Assembly: GCA_016841185.1 (NCBI GenBank)
Contig: JAENZQ010000002.1
Coordinates: 62,001 to 126,000, forward strand
DNA length: 64,000 bases
Direction of reading: 5' to 3'
DNA from: Anaerovorax odorimutans
GTDB taxonomy: Bacteria; Bacillota; Clostridia; Peptostreptococcales; JAAYPU01
Positions within the stretch are counted from its first letter, which is position 1; each line of letters opens with the position of its first letter. Both the position numbers and the translations under genes were made by a program. The notes under the pieces are model-generated. The model worked only from the letters and a program-made list of their open reading frames with translations, had not been told where the DNA came from and ran no database searches. Of the stretch, positions 54,142-62,489 are shown piece after piece.

Positions 54142-54810
54142 ATGAAACCAGAATTATCCTATAGAGAATTAAAAATCCTTACATATATGAAAAATGAAAT
54201 TTTAAGAAAAGGATATCCTCCGACTGTTCGAGAAATGTGTGCATCCTTAGGGATTAAATCCACTTCTACTGCGCACAAAGATTTAGAAAACCTTGAAAAA
54301 AAAGGATTGATCCGAAAAGACCCATCCAAGCCAAGAGCCATAGAAGTTTTAGACTCATCTCTTTATTCAACAAATGAAGAGCAACTCTACCATCAAGATA
54401 CGATTTCCTTCAAAGAGAGAACCGATATTGTTGACATTCCGCTTGTGGGCAGGATCGCTGCAGGAGAACCGATTCTCGCAGAACAGAATATTGAAGACAC
54501 ATTTCCTGTTCCGGCAAATTTCCTTGGATATGGCAATCATTTTATGCTTACGGTAAAAGGGGACAGCATGATTGAAGCAGGTATCTTTGATGGTGACCTT
54601 ATATTAGTGGAACAGCAAAATACGGCTAACAATGGTGATATCATCGTAGCCATGATAGACGGCTATGAATTTGAAGCAACCGTCAAAACCTTTTACAAAG
54701 AAAAAGGCCACATTCGTCTCCAACCAGAAAATGCTTCCTTAGCACCTATTATTACTAAGGATGTTAAGATATTGGGGTTGGTAAAAGGCGTATTCCGAAA
54801 GCTTCAGTAA
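54142..54810 (+). CDS. lexA: SOS repressor LexA
   Basis: A 222-aa LexA. N-terminal winged helix (residues ~1-70, GYPPTVREMCASLGIKSTSTAHKDLENLEKKGLI); cleavage site Ala-Gly in GRIAAGEPI (~108); catalytic Ser in VKGDSMIEAGI (~140) and Lys in EFEATVKTFY (~178). It represses DNA-damage genes until RecA-stimulated self-cleavage. GGAGG precedes the ATG by 8 nt. Autoregulated through the box at 54072. The DNA-binding and peptidase parts are separated by a longer linker than in E. coli. Confidence 0.96.
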   Translation: MKPELSYRELKILTYMKNEILRKGYPPTVREMCASLGIKSTSTAHKDLENLEKKGLIRKDPSKPRAIEVLDSSLYSTNEEQLYHQDTISFKERTDIVDIPLVGRIAAGEPILAEQNIEDTFPVPANFLGYGNHFMLTVKGDSMIEAGIFDGDLILVEQQNTANNGDIIVAMIDGYEFEATVKTFYKEKGHIRLQPENASLAPIITKDVKILGLVKGVFRKLQ

Positions 54811-54871
54811 GATCTTATAATTAGACCAAAAAAAGATTAGATTACATTGTTATTAAATGAGAGGTGAGTTT

Positions 54872-55264
54872 ATGGAAGATAAATCATTTGAATTGATGAC
54901 AAAAATGTACAATGAAATGCAATCTCAGTTTAAAGATGTTCGAAATGATATAAAAGGGATTCGAACTGAAGTGAAAGATATGCAAACCGGAATGAAAGAT
55001 ATGCAAACCGAGATGACAGATATGCGAACCGAGATGACAGATATGCGAACCGAGATGACAGATATGCGAGCAGAAATGGAAGAAGGTTTTGATAAAGTAT
55101 ATCAGGAGATGTTACGTATGGAACAAAAATATGATTCCCAAATTGATGCACTTTTCGACGGATACAAACAAAATACCGAAGCAATAACCGAACTTAGAAA
55201 AGATGTTCAGGTTTTATCTCAAAAAGTCGAAACCCATGAAGTCAAACTTAAAATTGTTCGTTAG
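54872..55264 (+). CDS. Heptad-repeat coiled-coil protein
   Basis: A 130-aa, nearly all-helical protein made of heptads (MQTGMKD, MQTEMTD, MRTEMTD, MRTEMTD, MRAEMEE) followed by further coiled coil to the C-terminus. No membrane segment. Resembles many small Clostridial coiled-coil proteins of unknown role. The start was moved to the second ATG (54872) behind GAGAGGTGAG. It follows lexA by about 60 bp in the same direction, without a clear terminator between, so read-through and SOS co-expression are possible but not shown. Confidence 0.75.
   Translation: MEDKSFELMTKMYNEMQSQFKDVRNDIKGIRTEVKDMQTGMKDMQTEMTDMRTEMTDMRTEMTDMRAEMEEGFDKVYQEMLRMEQKYDSQIDALFDGYKQNTEAITELRKDVQVLSQKVETHEVKLKIVR
54959..55084 (+). 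repeat. 21-bp tandem repeats coding coiled-coil heptads
   Basis: About six units; the four at 54980-55063 are nearly identical (ATGCRAACCGRRATGAMAGAT), each coding seven residues. The nucleotide identity exceeds what the heptad requires, indicating recent unit duplication. Confidence 0.85.
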
Positions 55265-55360
55265 ACAACGGAATGATAAAAAATAATATACAACAGATAA
55301 TAGAAAGTATGAGTATAAGTGTAAGTATGTAAGTGTAAGTAAAAGTGAAGGAGAGATTTT

Positions 55361-55705
55361 ATGAACCCAGATAAACTATTTATTCTCTGGACAACCGATA
55401 ATAAAGATATCGCCGAAAATATGATCTTGATGTATACGTTGAAATCCAATCTGAACAATTGGTGGAAAGAATGTCATTTGGTAACATGGGGCCCCTCTAA
55501 TAAATTATTGGTTACCGATCCCGAAATTCAAGTAGTAGTAAATCAAATTCAAGAAACAGGCGTTAAACTCTTTGCATGTAAAAGATGTGCTGAAAATTAC
55601 GGCATCGTTGATAAGCTTGAAGCTTTGGGTGCCGAAGTAAAACTCATGGGAGAACCGCTTACTCAATGTCTTCAGGATCCCAGTTGGAAAATACTTTCCA
55701 TATAA
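55361..55705 (+). CDS. DsrE-like family protein
   Basis: A 114-aa protein that looks like the DsrE/YchN fold: LFILWTTDNKDIAENMILMYTLKSNLNNWWKECHLVTWGPSNKLL, with a later CKRCAENYG where sulfur-relay members carry a cysteine. This subgroup is common in anaerobes and usually annotated only as DsrE family. A sulfur-transfer role is possible but not shown by context. AAGGAGAG ribosome binding site; closed by the terminator at 55754. Confidence 0.75.
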   Translation: MNPDKLFILWTTDNKDIAENMILMYTLKSNLNNWWKECHLVTWGPSNKLLVTDPEIQVVVNQIQETGVKLFACKRCAENYGIVDKLEALGAEVKLMGEPLTQCLQDPSWKILSI

Positions 55706-55753
55706 TTTATATGATCCAATAATTAGAAAATCTCAAATATTTGATTGAATGTT

Positions 55754-55788
55754 GATTTTGGCTTTTTCAGAGTCAGAATCTTTTTTTT
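55754..55788 (+). terminator. Terminator after the DsrE-like gene
   Basis: GATTTTGGCT / AGTCAGAATC stem (with G-U pairs) followed by eight Ts. Confidence 0.75.
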
Positions 55789-55867
55789 ATAGAAATGCAG
55801 CTGTGGTAAAATTTCTGTCCAATACAATTATCCATTTGTATTTTTTTCTTAGGCTAACCTATGTTTA

Positions 55868-56365
55868 TTATTTCCCTTTTAAGCTGCGATCTGGAATTCT
55901 TATACCTATAGAGATTTGATAAAGTACCACACCCAAAACCGCTCCACTGATATCGATCAATATATCCGTCAGTTGACCGCTGCGGCCGGGAACAAAGAAC
56001 TGATGCAACTCATCTGTGACCGCATAAAGGACACAGATTCCCAGAGAGAATAAAATAATTCTTCTGCCGAACACCCTGCTTCTTTCCAAAGCATTCATCA
56101 ATAAGATACTCAGTACCAGATATACAAGAAAGTGTGCATACTTTCTCACCAAGTGATGAAACCCATCTACATTTTCTATAAATTGAATATCATCTCCTTC
56201 TATGGATATCACCCTGTTCACCGTTTGAATAATGATTTCTACTGTCTTACGGCTCAATATGTCTGATTCACCAGCCGGTTGAGCTGACAGATTGAAAATC
56301 ATCATCATCCAGAGGATGGCAACTGCCCAGGAAACAATAATTGCTTTTTTTCTATTATTAACCAT
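55868..56365 (-). CDS. VanZ-like membrane protein
   Basis: A 165-aa protein with four hydrophobic segments and the VanZ-like pattern: ILWMMMIFNLSAQPAGESD at the N-terminus, VRKYAHFLVYLVLSILLMNAL (~residues 72-92) and YAVTDELHQFFVPGRSGQLTDILIDISGAVLG (~118-149). VanZ itself raises teicoplanin resistance, but most relatives are housekeeping proteins of unknown function; no vancomycin-resistance genes are nearby. GGGAA ribosome binding site. Separated from galU by a repeat-filled spacer. Confidence 0.85.
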   Translation of the reverse strand: MVNNRKKAIIVSWAVAILWMMMIFNLSAQPAGESDILSRKTVEIIIQTVNRVISIEGDDIQFIENVDGFHHLVRKYAHFLVYLVLSILLMNALERSRVFGRRIILFSLGICVLYAVTDELHQFFVPGRSGQLTDILIDISGAVLGVVLYQISIGIRIPDRSLKGK

Positions 56366-56390
56366 AAAAAATATTCCCTTTATTATTTTA

Positions 56391-56512
56391 GGAAAGATAA
56401 GAGATAAGAGATAATAAATAAGGGATAACAGTTTAGGTAGAAATTATTACCAAAGAAAATAATTTCTGTCCTTCCCTAACCTCTAACCTTAACCTCTAAC
56501 TTACTCCATACT
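56391..56512. repeat. Dispersed AGAAATTAT hairpin repeat, fullest copy
   Basis: Order of words: GATAAGAGATAATAAATAAGGGATAACAGTTTA, then GGTAGAAATTATTACC...AATAATTTCTGTCC, then CCTAACCTCTAACCTTAACCTCTAAC and ACTCCATACTCCGCTTCC. The same words recur near 11455, 45571, 62270 and 63190. Confidence 0.65.
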
Positions 56513-56520
56513 CCGCTTCC

Positions 56521-56557
56521 ATGTCATCGCGAGGAGCTTTAGCGACGAAACGATCTT
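56521..56557. repeat. GC-richer dispersed repeat, copy 2
   Basis: ATGTCATCGCGAGGAGCTTTAGCGACGAAACGATCTT: reverse-complement relative of the element at 9314-9353. It runs into the galU stop codon. Confidence 0.55.
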
Positions 56558-57473
56558 ATGCATCTTCACTGCCTGTTGCTACTTCATTATATGTCTTGCA
56601 TTTGATTTCTTCCTCAGTAATACTTATTAAATATTGAAGAAATTCCTCTCTCAGATCCGGCCTTCTCAGGGCATACTCCACTGTAGCTTGCAAGAAACCT
56701 TGCTTGTCTCCTACATCATATCTTCTACCTTCAAAGATATAGGCATACATGGCCTCAGTATTCGCCAACTCTTTTAAAGCATCCGTCAACTGAATCTCTC
56801 CGCCCTTCCCTGGCTTTGTATTTTTCAGTATCTCAAATATGGCAGGATTGATGATATACCTTCCTAGAATAGCTACTCTTGACGGAGCATCTTTTACAAC
56901 CGGCTTTTCTACCAAACCTTTTACTTTGTACACTCTATCTTCAATATGCTTCCCATCAACAATTCCGTATTTTGATACATCCTCTTCCGGGACTTCCTGT
57001 ACACCTAAAACAGATGTTTTATACTCATTATAGACTTCTATCATTTGTTTTAAACATGGTTTTTTCGAGTGGACGATATCGTCTCCTAAAAGGACCGCAA
57101 AAGGTTCCTTTCCTATAAAACTCTTAGCACAATAAATAGCGTGTCCCAAACCTTTTGGTTCCTTCTGCCGTATATAATGAATGTTGACCATATCCGAAAT
57201 CCTTCTGACCTCTTCCAGCAATTCTTTTTTTCCTTTGGACTCTAATTCAAGCTCCAGCTCTATGGATTTATCAAAGTGGTCTTCAATACTTTTCTTATTT
57301 CTTCCCGTTATGATCAATATTTCCTCTATCCCGGATGCTACCGCTTCCTCAATGATATACTGCAAAGTCGGCTTGTCCACGATGGGCAGCATCTCCTTTG
57401 GCTGTGCCTTTGTCGCCGGCAGGAACCGCGTCCCTAATCCTGCCGCAGGTATGATTGCTTTTTTGACTTCCAT
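56556..57473 (-). CDS. galU: UTP-glucose-1-phosphate uridylyltransferase
   Basis: A 305-aa nucleotidyltransferase with the GalU signature [31 protein letters not shown] at the N-terminus, [21 protein letters not shown] (metal Asp) and [13 protein letters not shown] (catalytic Lys). It makes UDP-glucose for cell-envelope glycans. GGGGAGG precedes the ATG. It follows galE in the same direction after 160 bp, so the two enzymes can supply UDP-glucose and UDP-galactose together. Confidence 0.95.
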   Translation of the reverse strand: MEVKKAIIPAAGLGTRFLPATKAQPKEMLPIVDKPTLQYIIEEAVASGIEEILIITGRNKKSIEDHFDKSIELELELESKGKKELLEEVRRISDMVNIHYIRQKEPKGLGHAIYCAKSFIGKEPFAVLLGDDIVHSKKPCLKQMIEVYNEYKTSVLGVQEVPEEDVSKYGIVDGKHIEDRVYKVKGLVEKPVVKDAPSRVAILGRYIINPAIFEILKNTKPGKGGEIQLTDALKELANTEAMYAYIFEGRRYDVGDKQGFLQATVEYALRRPDLREEFLQYLISITEEEIKCKTYNEVATGSEDA

Positions 57474-57635
57474 AATTTATCCTCCCCAAAATAGTATAAG
57501 TAGCTCTTTCAAAGCAGTGTACGTAACAGTTTATAGTTTATAAAATATAGAGTATATATTTCTATTTTCTCCATTTATAGATTATTGAAATTTTGCTTCA
57601 GCAAAATCATCCTTAATTATCAATTGTTAATTTAA

Positions 57636-58643
57636 TCAGTATCCCTCCGGGTTCTTCTCCTGCCAGTTCCATGAATCCCGACACATATCCTCCAGATCCA
57701 TTTCTGCTTTCCAGTTTAATTCTTTCAAAGCCTTTGTAGGATCAGCATAACATTTATCGATATCCCCAGGTCTTCTGTCTGTCAGGACATAAGGAATCTT
57801 CTTGCCCGTTGCTTTTTCAAAATTGTTGACCATATCCAGGACACTGTATCCTGTGCCTGTCCCAAGATTATAAGTCTCTACGCCCGTTATTTTTTTCATC
57901 TTTTCCAAAGCTTTCAAATGACCCTTTGCCAGATCCGCCACATGGATATAATCTCTCACACCGGTTCCGTCATGAGTGTCGTAATCACTGCCAAATACAT
58001 TCAAATGCTTTCTTTTCCCTACAGCCACCTGAGTTATATATGGCATCAGATTATTGGGAATACCGTTTGGATCCTCTCCGATCAAACCGCTTTCATGCGC
58101 CCCTATAGGATTAAAATACCTGAGCAGGACCACACACCAGTTCTCATTGGAAACATATAAATCCCTCAATATTTCTTCTATCATCAGCTTTGTACGGCCA
58201 TAAGGGTTTAAAGTGCCAAGGGGAAAATTCTCTGTTATGGGTACCCTTTTAGGATTACCATAAACCGTTGCAGAAGAGCTGAACATCATATTAAATACGT
58301 GATATTTTTCCATCAAATCACAAAGATTCAAAGTTCCTGTGATATTGTTCTGATAGTATTTCAGTGGAATGGCCACAGATTCTCCAACGGCCTTTAAGCC
58401 AGCAAAATGAATGACAGCCTCCAACTTCTCGGATTCAAAAACCTGCCGCAAAGCATCCGGATTCAAAAGATCCACTTCATAAAACTTAAACGCTTTACGG
58501 GTAATTTTTTTAATCCTGTTCAATACTTCAGGCTTGCTGTTGGAAAAGTTGTCCACGATGACAACATCATATCCGGCCTCCAATAATTCTACACAGGCAT
58601 GACTCCCTATGTATCCGGCTCCGCCGGTAACCAATATAGACAA
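57636..58643 (-). CDS. galE: UDP-glucose 4-epimerase
   Basis: A 335-aa short-chain dehydrogenase-type epimerase. NAD-binding GGAGYIGSH at the N-terminus; FSSSATVYGNP carries the catalytic Ser/Thr and NPYGRTKLMIEEIL the Tyr-x3-Lys (~residue 150); C-terminal GTGTGYSVLDM and DRRPGDIDKCYADPTKA are typical of GalE. It interconverts UDP-glucose and UDP-galactose. The ORF track starts 15 codons earlier; the TTG at 58643, preceded by GAAGGA and followed at once by the first strand (SILVTGGAGYIG), is preferred. Promoter at 58724-58752. Confidence 0.94.
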   Translation of the reverse strand: MSILVTGGAGYIGSHACVELLEAGYDVVIVDNFSNSKPEVLNRIKKITRKAFKFYEVDLLNPDALRQVFESEKLEAVIHFAGLKAVGESVAIPLKYYQNNITGTLNLCDLMEKYHVFNMMFSSSATVYGNPKRVPITENFPLGTLNPYGRTKLMIEEILRDLYVSNENWCVVLLRYFNPIGAHESGLIGEDPNGIPNNLMPYITQVAVGKRKHLNVFGSDYDTHDGTGVRDYIHVADLAKGHLKALEKMKKITGVETYNLGTGTGYSVLDMVNNFEKATGKKIPYVLTDRRPGDIDKCYADPTKALKELNWKAEMDLEDMCRDSWNWQEKNPEGY

Positions 58644-58723
58644 AATATCACATCCTTCAGTTAATTTATGGTTGTGCTCATAATTCAAAATTTGATTGCC
58701 TAATTCCTATTTTCTCCTTTGTA

Positions 58724-58752
58724 ATTATACTTCTAAATCCATTGTCTTACAA
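58724..58752 (-). promoter_or_regulatory. Sigma-A promoter of galE
   Basis: TTGTAA (58747-58752), 17 bp, TATAAT (58724-58729) on the minus strand. Confidence 0.65.
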
Positions 58753-59092
58753 TAATTGTAACACCATCTCCAATTACTCTCAATAAAATAAGAATTCCGC
58801 CAAATTAACAAACAGATTATGATTTTGGAACAAAACCACCTTCAATTATAAATCTTAGAGACCTAACACGGAATCTTTGATTCTAATGGCAGTAGAAATT
58901 TATAAATCAAAAGATCTGTGATTTCTTTGCATAAGTTCGTTTAAATATTATCTCTGTCCCTCACTTATACTTTCCCTTTGCCCCATGCAAAACATCTTGC
59001 TTTATTATCTAATCGGTATTACTATTAAATTACCAATATACATGTTATAAGAAGCGAACGGCTAATTTTTTTATAGAAAAGGAGTATGAATC
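58753..59092. other. Intergenic region without a gene
   Basis: 340 bp between the galE promoter and the flavodoxin gene. I see no open frame with a ribosome binding site. GCAGTAGAAATTTATAAATC...GATTTCTTTGC (58889-58931) may be a strongly degenerate copy of the AGAAAT hairpin repeat. No clear promoter for the flavodoxin gene was recognised. Confidence 0.5.
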
Positions 59093-59560
59093 ATGAATAT
59101 AGGTATTATTATTCACTCTCATACGGGCCATACCCTTAGCGTTGCTGAAAAGCTTCAGGATGAACTGCTCAAAACAGGGCATTCAGCAAGGATTGAGCGC
59201 GTATCGGCGATTAACGAAGATCCTTCATCGGCCAAAAATATCCAGCTTAAAACAGCACCTGACATAAAGGATTATGACAGGCTGATTATCGGTGCTCCTG
59301 TCAGAGGTTTTTCTCTTTCTTCGGTCATGGAAGAATATTTATCTCAACTGACATCTCTGAAAGATAAAAAAATTGACTGCTTTGTAACTCAGGCTTTCCC
59401 CTATCCATGGATGGGCGGAAACCGCTCCATCAATCAGATGAAAGATATCTGTGAAGCCAAAGACGGAAAAGTTTATAAAAAAGGTATTATAAACTGGTCG
59501 CATAAAAATAGAGACAAAAAAATAGCTGACTTAGTGGAAAATTTCAAAAAGTCAGAGTAA
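59093..59560 (+). CDS. Flavodoxin-like protein
   Basis: A 155-aa flavodoxin-fold protein. The FMN phosphate loop reads HSHTGHTLSVAEKL (~residues 8-21), followed by YDRLIIGAPVRGFSLSS (~62-78) and the FVTQAFPYPWMGGNRSI region near the isoalloxazine. Probably an electron carrier or NADPH-dependent reductase-like protein. AAAGGAG precedes the ATG. It is 18 bp upstream of an FMN-binding-domain gene that carries a frameshift, suggesting a small flavin electron-transfer unit. Confidence 0.82.
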   Translation: MNIGIIIHSHTGHTLSVAEKLQDELLKTGHSARIERVSAINEDPSSAKNIQLKTAPDIKDYDRLIIGAPVRGFSLSSVMEEYLSQLTSLKDKKIDCFVTQAFPYPWMGGNRSINQMKDICEAKDGKVYKKGIINWSHKNRDKKIADLVENFKKSE

Positions 59561-59578
59561 TGATTAATGGAGGTGAAA

Positions 59579-59979
59579 ATGAAAAAAAAACTAATTATCG
59601 GAGTCATTCTGATTATTTGTATTCTAATAGTAGCTGCAACAATTGCAAAAACAGTAGTAGAAAATAATCTCGAAGCATTATCAGAAATGGCGATTCAAAA
59701 TGTAGATCTTGCCAAAATATCAGACGGGGTCTATACAGGCAGCTACAGTGCTTTTCCTATCAGTGTTGAAGTTGAAGTCACAGTAAAAAATCATCAGATA
59801 TCCAATATTGATTTAGTCAAGCATTTTAATGGACAGGGTACTTCGGCAGAAGTTATTCCTGATCATGTTATAAAAGCTCAAACTTAGATATAGATGTGAT
59901 CTCAGGTGCCACATACAGCAGTAAAGTTATACTCAAAGCAATCGAAAACGCATTAAATAAAGGGACCTCTCCTTTGTAA
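59579..59979 (+). pseudogene. FMN-binding-domain protein, frameshifted
   Basis: Starts at the ATG 59579 (GGAGGTGAAA upstream) with an N-terminal membrane anchor (KLIIGVILIICILIVAATIA) and an FMN-binding domain like RnfG/NqrC (DGVYTGSYSAFPISVEVEVTVKNHQISNIDL). The frame stops at 59887 after KAQT. In the next frame, from 59881, the domain continues as NLDIDVISGATYSSKVILKAIENAL and ends at 59979; SGAT holds the Thr that carries covalent FMN in the family. One A missing from the CAAAC run at about 59879-59883 explains it. It could be a true mutation, a sequencing error or recoding. Confidence 0.75.
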
Positions 59980-60036
59980 AGGTTAAAGGTTGGAGGTAAA
60001 TAACAATTTATTATAAATTGTTATAACTATTAAAGA

Positions 60037-61233
60037 CTACCTCTGTACCAACAGTTTTTTGATTCCTGCATCAAGGCCATCGATGGTGAGCTCAAACATA
60101 GGGAATATTTCCCGAATCTTCTGCAGAGTAAATTCACCATAGGTATACAGCCAATTGTATTCCGGAATAGGGTTGAGCCAAATGCTGTGGGGATATTTTT
60201 TCCGAATAGTTTTGAGCCATTCTATTCCGGGTATCTGGTTATAAAGGCCAACATAGTTGTTTCCGCCCTTGCTCATAAGTTCCGAAGGCGCCATAGTCCC
60301 GTCTCCTACCAGAACCAATCGATAATCGCTTCCCAGATTATTGAACACCCACTCCGTATCGACCCATCTTCCCCTCATGCAGGAAGGATCCGTGTATAGA
60401 TGCTCATAGATACAATTATGAAAATAGTACACTTTTAAATCCTTAAAATGATTGGACTTATTTACTGCCTGAAACAACCGGTTACATAGATTCATATATG
60501 GAAACATAGAACCGTCTGAATCAAAAAAGAGCAGCAACTTGACAGTGTTTTGCCTTGGACGGTCCCATACCAATTTCAGGTTCCCTGCATTGTCACAAGT
60601 CTCATTGATGGTTTCTTCCAGGTTCAATTCTGTTTTGGGTCCATCCAGACGGCTGGAAAATTGCCTGAGTTTTCGAAATGCCATTTGGAAATGTCTGATT
60701 TCCAAAGTGGCATCCTGTCTGAAATCTTTAAAGTTCCTTTCTCCGGCAATTTGCACAGCTGATTTATGTCTGGAGTTACCTCCAATCCGGATGCCGGCAG
60801 GATTGTAACCTGAGTGCCCAAAAACAGAGGTGCCCCCGGTTCCAATCCAATAATTACCGCCATGATGTTCTTCTTTTTGCTCGCACAGCCTTTTGTTCAG
60901 CATTTCCCGAAGCTCATCCAATTCATATTTCTGAAAAGCCATTTCATAAGCATGAGCTTCATCTGTCCCCCCGAGTTCCTTATCCAGCCAGCTCCATACC
61001 TGGTCCGGAATTTCCTCCGGTGTTCTGACATCTCTGAAATACTCGGCAAAAGCCTGATCAAATTTATCATAGTCCACTTCGCTTTTTACCAAGATACCTC
61101 TACATAGCTGGTAAAAATGAACCAGACTGGAAGAACAGAGTCCTTTATCCAGAGCTTCTATCAAGGAAAGCCATTCATTTATGGAAACACTGAGTCCTTT
61201 TTCTCTAAGTAAATAAAAAAATGTGATAAACAA
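60037..61233 (-). CDS. CoxE-like von Willebrand factor A domain protein
   Basis: A 398-aa soluble protein. The N-terminal half is the helical CoxE-type region (FFYLLREKGLSVSINEWLSLIEAL), followed by a glycine-rich linker (GGNYWIGTGGTSVFGHSGYNPAG) and a VWA domain (~residues 225-390) with a MIDAS-like DSDGSM motif and LVGDGTM. Such proteins pair with MoxR ATPases and act in metal-cofactor insertion or complex assembly. The start is a TTG directly after the MoxR stop (TAA-TTG), so translation is coupled. No carbon monoxide dehydrogenase or other obvious client is encoded in the window. Confidence 0.85.
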   Translation of the reverse strand: MFITFFYLLREKGLSVSINEWLSLIEALDKGLCSSSLVHFYQLCRGILVKSEVDYDKFDQAFAEYFRDVRTPEEIPDQVWSWLDKELGGTDEAHAYEMAFQKYELDELREMLNKRLCEQKEEHHGGNYWIGTGGTSVFGHSGYNPAGIRIGGNSRHKSAVQIAGERNFKDFRQDATLEIRHFQMAFRKLRQFSSRLDGPKTELNLEETINETCDNAGNLKLVWDRPRQNTVKLLLFFDSDGSMFPYMNLCNRLFQAVNKSNHFKDLKVYYFHNCIYEHLYTDPSCMRGRWVDTEWVFNNLGSDYRLVLVGDGTMAPSELMSKGGNNYVGLYNQIPGIEWLKTIRKKYPHSIWLNPIPEYNWLYTYGEFTLQKIREIFPMFELTIDGLDAGIKKLLVQR

Positions 61234-62079
61234 TTAACCCCATCTCCTCATACTGAATCCTTTTTCTTTGAAATCAAAAAGAGCGTCTATATCCTGATTT
61301 TTTTTGAGAAGAACACCTACAAAAGGAATATCCTCTTTAATTTTCTCTACGGATATACCGGCAACCACCAAGGCCTGAAGCCAGTCAAGAAGTTCTGATG
61401 TGCTGGGTTTTTTCTGAATGTCCTTTAAACTCCGCACCCAGTAAAACGTCTCCATGGCTTGTTTCAACAGCTTTTCCTGGATGTCTGGATAATGTACCCT
61501 TACGATTTCTTCCATTTTTTCTTCATCCGGGAATTCAATATAATGAAAAATACATCTTCTTAAAAATGCATCAGGCAATTCCTTTTCTGCATTTGAAGTA
61601 ATAATGACCACCGGTCTTTGCCTGGCTGCAATCAACTCCTTAGTCTCCGGAATATAAAATTCCATCTTATCCAGCTCCCACAACAGATCGTTGGGAAATT
61701 CCAGATCTGCTTTATCAACCTCATCTATTAATAAGACTGTTTGCTCTTCTGACGTAAACGCTTCCCCCAGTTTACCAAGCTTGATATAATGTTTGATATC
61801 CGATACGGTACCATCACCAAACTGACTGTCATAAAGCCGCTGAACGGTATCATAAACATAAAGACCGTCCTGAGCTTTTGTAGTAGATTTTATATTCCAG
61901 ATGATTAGTTCTTTGTTAAGCGAATCGGATATTGCTTTCGCCAGCATGGTTTTTCCTGTTCCAGGTTCACCTTTTATTAATAAAGGTTTTTGCAATGCAA
62001 TAGAAATGTTTACGGCATACATCAGCTCACTTGAAACCACATATTCACTGCTTCCTTGAAATTGTTGCAAATTTTTCAT
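61234..62079 (-). CDS. MoxR-family AAA+ ATPase
   Basis: A 281-aa AAA+ ATPase: Walker A GEPGTGKTM (~residue 37), Walker B VLLIDEVDKAD (~116), sensor 1 VVIITSNAEKEL (~152) and the arginine-finger region DAFLRRCIFHYIEFPD (~168). This MoxR branch accompanies CoxE-type VWA proteins in maturation of enzyme complexes. GGGAGG precedes the ATG; promoter at 62113-62140. Encoded immediately upstream of its VWA partner. Confidence 0.92.
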   Translation of the reverse strand: MKNLQQFQGSSEYVVSSELMYAVNISIALQKPLLIKGEPGTGKTMLAKAISDSLNKELIIWNIKSTTKAQDGLYVYDTVQRLYDSQFGDGTVSDIKHYIKLGKLGEAFTSEEQTVLLIDEVDKADLEFPNDLLWELDKMEFYIPETKELIAARQRPVVIITSNAEKELPDAFLRRCIFHYIEFPDEEKMEEIVRVHYPDIQEKLLKQAMETFYWVRSLKDIQKKPSTSELLDWLQALVVAGISVEKIKEDIPFVGVLLKKNQDIDALFDFKEKGFSMRRWG

Positions 62080-62112
62080 GTTTTATTCCTCCCAATATGT
62101 TGCGTCACGTGT

Positions 62113-62140
62113 ATTATACCCAATATATTTTATGAAGCAA
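62113..62140 (-). promoter_or_regulatory. Sigma-A promoter of moxR-VWA
   Basis: TTGCTT (62135-62140), 16 bp, TATAAT (62113-62118) on the minus strand, 33 bp before the start codon. Confidence 0.6.
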
Positions 62141-62150
62141 GGATTGTGCC

Positions 62151-62200
62151 AAAAAAAAAATAAGAGAAAACAGCATTCTTTCGTCTGTGTTTTTCTTATT
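62151..62200 (-). terminator. Terminator upstream of moxR, probably ending the V-ATPase operon
   Basis: On the minus strand an imperfect hairpin AATAAGAAAAACACAGA...TGCTGTTTTCTCTTATT is followed by ten Ts (62151-62160). It lies about 290 bp after the subunit D stop codon. Confidence 0.7.
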
Positions 62201-62264
62201 TATGAACAAAATAGTTCGGGTGGGTTTACAACATTGAGTAAGTAACTCCTTCGGAGTAGTATAA

Positions 62265-62478
62265 GTGTAAGATAGAAGCAGATTATGGAGTATAGATTAA
62301 GTCAGAGGTTAGAGGCAGAAATAAGATAATTGATAAAGGATAATAGATAACAGTTATGGTCAGAAACTATGACAAAGTCATAGTTTCTGCCATTATTTAT
62401 ATTATTTATAATGATATTTTGTGAAACAAAATTGTCATTAACTATTATTTTTTATCTGTTATCTTTTATCTTTTCCTA
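62265..62478. repeat. Long dispersed repeat, left member of a direct pair
   Basis: AGAAGCAGATTATGGAGTATAG...GGTCAGAAACTATGACAAAGTCATAGTTTCTGCC... ATTTTGTGAAACAAAATTGTCATTAACTATTATTTTTTATCTGTTATCTTTTATC. About 190 bp are repeated with small changes at 63190-63412, on the other side of the subunit D gene. Confidence 0.8.
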
Positions 62479-62489
62479 TACTTCTGGCC

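Noticed and set aside
55868-56365. VanZ-like gene as a glycopeptide-resistance determinant
   Set aside because: No vanA/H/X/S/R-type genes nearby; VanZ-like proteins are common chromosomal genes in Firmicutes.
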